This document shows positions 42,901-46,918 of a stretch of 46,918 bases of DNA, piece by piece. The stretch is from JAGMES01 sp023128035 (GTDB taxonomy: Bacteria; Bacillota; Halanaerobiia; DY22613), in contig DAOVRZ010000032.1 of NCBI GenBank assembly GCA_030627905.1, positions 1 through 46,918 on the forward strand, written 5' to 3'. Position numbers and translations under genes: made by a program. The first letter of the stretch is position 1, and each line of letters begins with the position of its first letter. The notes under the pieces are model-generated. The model was not told where the DNA came from. It searched no databases and saw only the letters and a program-made list of their open reading frames with translations.

Positions 42901-43473
42901 TTAATATTTTTGATTGATATATTGATCAATAACTGATTTTTGTTGATCACTTCGAAAAGTTCCAGCTTGTTCTAAACGTTCCCTGGTTCTATCACTACGA
43001 GTATGAAGAATCAGATTATCAAAATCATTAAGAATAATCTCAATCAGATCACCTTTCAAAAATTTAGAACGAACTCTGATATAATAAGCATCTACATTTT
43101 GAAAGTCTATCAATTCAAGAATCCGAACCGTTGCTTGATCTTTTTGTTTATAAAAATAATTTACATCATTTAAGGCTTGTCGATAATATTTCTCATGTTC
43201 ACCTCTGCGCTTAATATCTCTCGCTTCCATATATCTATACTTTGCTAAAATATTATAGTAATTATAATTATAAAAACCTTTCTGCAAACAATCAATCCTT
43301 TTAAAAGGCTTTAAATCAAGCCCCATTACAAAATTATAATTTGCAGCAATAAATTCTCGTTTAGACATATCGCCCATTGAAAATTGATTTATCAATGACT
43401 CACGATGAGTAAAAAATTTATCATAGGTTCCACCAGAAGGAATATTCAGAACTTCTGTGATCTTCAGCATCAT
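42901..43473 (-). CDS. Conserved-looking helical protein, unknown
   Basis: 190 aa from the ATG at 43473, with AAAGGGG six bases upstream (the frame is open to 43524). Soluble and helical, with KFFTHRESLINQFSMGDMSKREFIAANY. It resembles short Clostridia proteins annotated DUF6648, from memory and with low certainty. No catalytic motif. Confidence 0.6.
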   Translation of the reverse strand: MMLKITEVLNIPSGGTYDKFFTHRESLINQFSMGDMSKREFIAANYNFVMGLDLKPFKRIDCLQKGFYNYNYYNILAKYRYMEARDIKRRGEHEKYYRQALNDVNYFYKQKDQATVRILELIDFQNVDAYYIRVRSKFLKGDLIEIILNDFDNLILHTRSDRTRERLEQAGTFRSDQQKSVIDQYINQKY

Positions 43474-43519
43474 TAAACGCCCCTTTCCTGTGCCCATTAT
43501 ATCAGATTCACTATTTATC

Positions 43520-43789
43520 CGCAAGATTGAACCTCTTTACATTTTGCGGAAAAATGAGATGCCTGCTCGGATTCTAAACTTAACCAGTAAAGGGTGAATT
43601 GGCGTTGGAGCAGATGCTGAACTTGTTATTTTTGATCCTGCTACTATTCAAGATCGCTCTAACTATTTAACAATAGGAAAACCAGATTTACCCCCTGTAG
43701 GAATTCGAGCTGTTGTGGTCAATGGGATTTTAGTTGCTGAAAATGGCAAATTAACAGGTGCTAAGCCTGGAAGAAGTATTAGACCTTAA
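43520..43789 (+). pseudogene. 3' remnant of a D-aminoacylase-like amidohydrolase
   Basis: Reads MPARILNLTSKG, an in-frame TGA (43595-43597), then IGVGADAELVIFDPATIQDR, PPVGIRAVVVNGILV and KPGRSIRP with a stop. This is the C-terminal end of N-acyl-D-amino-acid deacylase or related amidohydrolases. The catalytic barrel is absent. It ends just before a terminator. Confidence 0.8.
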
Positions 43790-43797
43790 ATGAAAAA

Positions 43798-43838
43798 ACC
43801 TGAGTCTAATGCGCATTGCGCTACTCAGGTCTTTTTTT
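43798..43838. terminator. Terminator shared by remnant and SSB-like gene
   Basis: ACCTGAGT and ACTCAGGT arms with a GC-rich loop, T7 on plus and T6 on minus. Confidence 0.75.
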
Positions 43839-44847
43839 AACCCAATATATCTATCCTTTTAGCAGAAATCTCATAAGCCCGATGTCTACTTTTGCGCCCA
43901 TCTAACCCTAAAATTTTAAGTAATTCGTCCTTCACATTAGGATCAAATTTCTGAGCTGTATGTAAAAATTCATCCAGCCGATATGATTGCTCTTTCGTAG
44001 GGAGATGTTCTTTATAATAAATCCTAGACTGAAGACGTCCATTGATTAAAACTTCATTATTTTTTCTCAACTTTTCATACATCTTCTCCGCCATCTCGTT
44101 CCATAGAATAACATTCACATAATCTTGCTGCAAATCTTCCCGTTTGTGGTCACTATGAGGGCGTTTAATATAAAGTATGAAATTCAACAATGGTCTACCT
44201 TCTTCTGTATATCTTAATTCAGGTTCATTACACACTCTCCCTAATAACAGACACTTATTCTCGTAAATTCTATCACTTTTAAGCCCATAAGAAAATCCTC
44301 TACGCATACCACAAATATATACTTCTTTAAATGCTATCTGATATTGATTTCTACGAATATTATGTAATCCCATACTCTGCAAAAATTCTTCTTTTTTGTT
44401 TAAAAGCCCTAACTCCTTGAAACATTCTTTAAGTTCTCTATTCTGTTCATCTGTCAAATCTGTCTCAATCAACAAATCTCTTGATTGAATTTCACCATTA
44501 AAGATAATAAAATCACCTTTATGAATCCGATCATAACAAAATTTCGCCGATCTACCAAAAGTAATAATTGGAAAAATATCTACAACATAATCCAACATCT
44601 GTTCCATATCATTAAGATTATCTAACCGGGTATTAAGAATATGAGAATGCTTAACAAGTTCTTGAAGTAGCTCACGGGTCAGTTCTTCACCTTTTTGATT
44701 TAGATTTAAAGATACACGACGTTTTTTTAAATAACCAACCCGCAGAATACGAATAGTGGATTTAAATATAGGGAATTCTTCATCTTTAAATTCTAGTTTA
44801 GGATAATCCAACACTTCCCCAGCAACCCACAGCTCATTAAAATGCAC
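43837..44847 (-). CDS. SSB-like protein with tandem OB folds
   Basis: 336 aa, twice the length of a usual SSB. The C-terminal half has NKCLLLGRVCNEPELRYTEE, YVNVILWNEMAEK and NEVLINGRLQSR, the typical SSB OB-fold blocks. The N-terminal half (NELWVAGEVLD..., DFIIFNGEIQSRDLL) looks like a second, diverged OB fold. There is no acidic DDDIPF-type tail. GTG start after GGAGGG. Probably binds single-stranded DNA. Confidence 0.8.
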   Translation of the reverse strand: MHFNELWVAGEVLDYPKLEFKDEEFPIFKSTIRILRVGYLKKRRVSLNLNQKGEELTRELLQELVKHSHILNTRLDNLNDMEQMLDYVVDIFPIITFGRSAKFCYDRIHKGDFIIFNGEIQSRDLLIETDLTDEQNRELKECFKELGLLNKKEEFLQSMGLHNIRRNQYQIAFKEVYICGMRRGFSYGLKSDRIYENKCLLLGRVCNEPELRYTEEGRPLLNFILYIKRPHSDHKREDLQQDYVNVILWNEMAEKMYEKLRKNNEVLINGRLQSRIYYKEHLPTKEQSYRLDEFLHTAQKFDPNVKDELLKILGLDGRKSRHRAYEISAKRIDILG

Positions 44848-44946
44848 CAGTATTCCCTCCTTATCGTCATAGTTTACTTCCTAGCTTAACTATCTACAAA
44901 CATATATATGTAATCAATTTGATAGTTATGCTAATAGATAAAAAAA

Positions 44947-44976
44947 GAATACCCGAACTATATAATTCAGGTATTC
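44947..44976 (-). terminator. Terminator of the SulP gene
   Basis: GAATACCTGAA and TTCGGGTATTC arms with T7 on the minus strand. Confidence 0.8.
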
Positions 44977-44996
44977 CTCATTTGAGTAATTTAGTT

Positions 44997-46475
44997 TTAG
45001 GCACTAAATATATATTGATGTACATCCGAGAAAGTCTTAAAAGCCCTTATATTCTCTGAACTATTGATTATATCTAGATTCTCTAACAATAAACTTTCCT
45101 TAGAATTTAGACCAAAAAGATAAATTTGACGATCATCATTACAAATTTTTCTAAAAGCCTTACGTAGAGTTTCGGCTCCTGTCTCATCAATAACAGGAAC
45201 ATTTGTAAAATCTAAAACAATTTTATCCCCGATAAGATGATTTCCTTTAAAAAAATCTAATACCTTATCAGTCGTTCCGAAAAAAATCGGACCACTCAAA
45301 TGCCAAACTTCCAAATTACTAATCTCTTTTCCTTCAAAATAAAATTGAGCCATTTTGATAGCAAAAAGAAAAAATGAAAGCATAACACCTGCAAGAACTG
45401 CCTCTGTTAAATCCATAAAAACAGTTAACAATGTGGTAATTATCATAACAGTTGAATCTGCTTTTGGAAGTCTGCGAATAATTTTTACACTCTCAAACTC
45501 GATCATCTTAACTGCAGTAACCATCAAAACTCCAGCTAATACTGCTTTAGGAATATATGCCGTCAACCAACCAAAACTTAAAGTGATAATTAACATAATC
45601 AATCCATGCAATATACCCGAAAGTTTAGTTCGTCCACCATTATTTACATTTACAGCAGAACGAATAATTGCTCCTGTACCAATCAAACCACCAAAGAGTG
45701 GAGAAATCAAATTCCCTATCCCTTGACCTTTTAATTCCTGATTCATATCGCTCTTATCTTCCGTCATATCTTCAACCACCAATGAGGCTAATAAACTTTC
45801 GAGACTCCCTAATAATGACATAGTGATGGCTGCACTAAACGCCGCAATCCAATTAATCTCGCCAATTAGTGGTAAATGAAAATGAGGTAATCCACTATTT
45901 ATTTCTCCAACCACTGCAATCTCTGGAAAATAAAATAATCCCACTACACTTCCAATTATCAATGCTATCATAGATGCTGGAATTCTTTTCGTAAGATATG
46001 GAAAACCAAACATAATCCCAATCACTAACATAGCGACAATCGGAGCATTGTTAAAATCATTAAGTTGTTTTAAGAAAATAAGAATTCCAATTCCATTAGT
46101 AAAACCAATGATTACTGGTCTAGGTATAAAACGAGTATATCTGCCTATTTTAAGATAACCATAAACCAACTGTAAAATCCCAGTTAAAACCATTGCAGCA
46201 AAAAATGTCTCACGTCCATATGTGCCATAAGCACTAGAAAGAACCACAATCATTGCACCTGTTGGGCCATTTATTCCCGCAGGAGTACCGCCGAAGAGAG
46301 TAGAAAAGATTCCTGTAAAGATGGCACTATATAACCCCGCAACCGCTCCCTCTGGATCTCCATTCATCGACGCTAAACCAAAAGCAATAGCTAAAGGCAA
46401 AGCTACAATCGCTGTCGTAATCCCACCAAAAATATCTCCTCGTAGATTTCTAAGATTTAATTTTTCTTTCACCAC
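44997..46475 (-). CDS. SulP-family anion permease with STAS domain
   Basis: 492 aa. About ten helices, with GLYSAIFTGIFSTLFGGTPAGINGPTGAM and GSLESLLASLVVEDMT...QELKGQGIGN, both SulP signatures. The STAS domain (about 395-492) ends the protein with IVLDFTNVPVIDETGA. Sulfate, bicarbonate or other anion uptake; substrate not determinable. GTG start after GGAGG. Confidence 0.9.
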   Translation of the reverse strand: MVKEKLNLRNLRGDIFGGITTAIVALPLAIAFGLASMNGDPEGAVAGLYSAIFTGIFSTLFGGTPAGINGPTGAMIVVLSSAYGTYGRETFFAAMVLTGILQLVYGYLKIGRYTRFIPRPVIIGFTNGIGILIFLKQLNDFNNAPIVAMLVIGIMFGFPYLTKRIPASMIALIIGSVVGLFYFPEIAVVGEINSGLPHFHLPLIGEINWIAAFSAAITMSLLGSLESLLASLVVEDMTEDKSDMNQELKGQGIGNLISPLFGGLIGTGAIIRSAVNVNNGGRTKLSGILHGLIMLIITLSFGWLTAYIPKAVLAGVLMVTAVKMIEFESVKIIRRLPKADSTVMIITTLLTVFMDLTEAVLAGVMLSFFLFAIKMAQFYFEGKEISNLEVWHLSGPIFFGTTDKVLDFFKGNHLIGDKIVLDFTNVPVIDETGAETLRKAFRKICNDDRQIYLFGLNSKESLLLENLDIINSSENIRAFKTFSDVHQYIFSA

Positions 46476-46627
46476 AATACCTCCATTTTTACTTCATTCA
46501 TTATTTTTTTTCCTAAAGAAACATTGATTCGCTAAATTTTACAAATCTCCTGCTAATAATTAAAAAGTTTTATAAATTAGAATTAAATTTTTTCTTATTA
46601 TCTTTCATTAACCTTAGTTTTCATATT
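46476..46627. other. Upstream region of the SulP gene
   Basis: AT-rich; no ORF or clear promoter was identified. Confidence 0.3.
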
Positions 46628-46660
46628 AAATAACCCCACCTGTAGAAGATGGGGTTATTT
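46628..46660. terminator. Terminator-like hairpin
   Basis: AAATAACCCCA and TGGGGTTATTT arms; symmetrical. It probably belongs to a gene that has been displaced by the elements to its right. Confidence 0.65.
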
Positions 46661-46682
46661 AATATCCTTTAGGAAAATAAGT

Positions 46683-46748
46683 GACGTCTTAAGTCAGCTT
46701 GATCTTCGAAATATTAGCTTTAAAAAAATCGTTTACTCAAATCACAAG
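46683..46748 (+). repeat. Diverged part of the 26218-26389 element
   Basis: GACGTCTTAAGTCAGCTTGA, then ..TCTTTAAAA..CGATTTAC..ATCACAA-like text aligns with 26249-26313 with many substitutions. The outer arms are missing. Confidence 0.5.
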
Positions 46749-46749
46749 A

Positions 46750-46849
46750 TTGACACTCCCCATGCCTGAAGGCAGGAGATTCTTGGGTAAAATCCTCTAA
46801 TGAGAATTAATCGACCAAGCTATCTCCGTATGACCTACGGTTAAGTCGT
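46750..46849 (-). ncRNA. Right end of IS200/IS605-type element, probable omega RNA region
   Basis: Downstream of the tnpB stop on the minus strand are hairpins CCGTA/TACGG and CTCC-TGCC-TTCA-GGCA-GGGGAG (46756-46778). TnpB guide RNAs come from exactly this 3' region. The element's exact boundary is not determinable here. Confidence 0.5.
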
Positions 46850-46918
46850 CTATATAGACAACAATCTAAGTCCTTCTTGCAATATGTTTTTACTGGCGTT
46901 AATGTCTCTGTCGTGGAT
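46850..46918 (-). CDS. TnpB C-terminal end (partial)
   Basis: Reads IHDRDINASKNILQEGLRLL, two more codons and a stop, running off the window edge. H-D-R-D-x-N-A-[SA]-x-N-I-L is the conserved C-terminal block of IS200/IS605 TnpB, including its last catalytic aspartate. Confidence 0.85.
   Translation of the reverse strand: MHDRDINASKNILQEGLRLLSI

Noticed and set aside
45355..45726. 123-codon ORF antisense to the SulP permease
   Set aside because: Typical Ile/Thr/Val-rich antisense shadow of hydrophobic helices.

Overview
The window is AT-rich (roughly a third G+C by eye). Its genes have strong GGAGG-type ribosome binding sites, frequent TTG and GTG starts, hairpin-plus-T terminators and TTGACA-17-TATAAT promoters. 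This, with HD-GYP proteins, a PAS histidine kinase, a BmrCD-type transporter pair, a CD1871A-like CXXC peptide and a tandem OB-fold SSB-like protein, points to an anaerobic Firmicute of the Clostridia or Halanaerobiales kind. The genus cannot be named from sequence alone. No rRNA, tRNA or CRISPR array was seen.

Layout. 1-3400: an IS3-like transposase tail, a YibE/F membrane protein and a CHASE4-like HD-GYP protein. 3228-5500: a rearranged patch with an imperfect duplication of about 172 bp, a small secreted peptide gene, an HNH endonuclease gene split by an apparent frameshift, and a 32-codon ORF. 5608-15903: a very AT-rich island on the minus strand with overlapping genes. In transcription order these are a decayed ORF, a zinc-finger protein, a coiled-coil protein with a degenerate AAA-like region (split by an apparent frameshift), an unknown 347-aa protein, and a 1753-aa YprA-family DEAH helicase with a DUF1998/MZB C-terminus. 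Gene order and sizes resemble a type I Druantia-like anti-phage operon whose first gene is lost or decayed. This is the most system-like locus in the window.

16188-24007: small membrane peptides, an orphan PAS histidine kinase, a leader or sRNA with a large terminator, a secreted TlpA-like pair (one copy has lost a catalytic cysteine) behind a CD1871A-like peptide and a truncated ORF, and two paralogous TPR proteins with a small secreted peptide gene between them, each of the three with its own sigma-A-like promoter. The TPR and peptide genes look like a possible peptide-signalling cassette.

24197-46475: mostly housekeeping genes. These are a ferredoxin, YkgJ-like and FmdB-like proteins, a heterodimeric ABC exporter, an HD-GYP protein, a split LysO lysine exporter, type I glutamine synthetase, a CDF cation transporter, a polyprenyl diphosphate synthase, an operon murB / GNAT / mtnN / B12-radical SAM, an RluD-family pseudouridine synthase, an SSB-like protein and a SulP permease.

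Small mobile elements sit in the gaps: a 119-bp MITE with an 8-bp target duplication (plus two solo ends elsewhere), a 172-bp inverted-repeat element with a diverged partial relative near the right end, two identical 116-bp multi-hairpin elements that resemble IS200/IS605 right ends, and the 3' end of a tnpB gene at the right edge.
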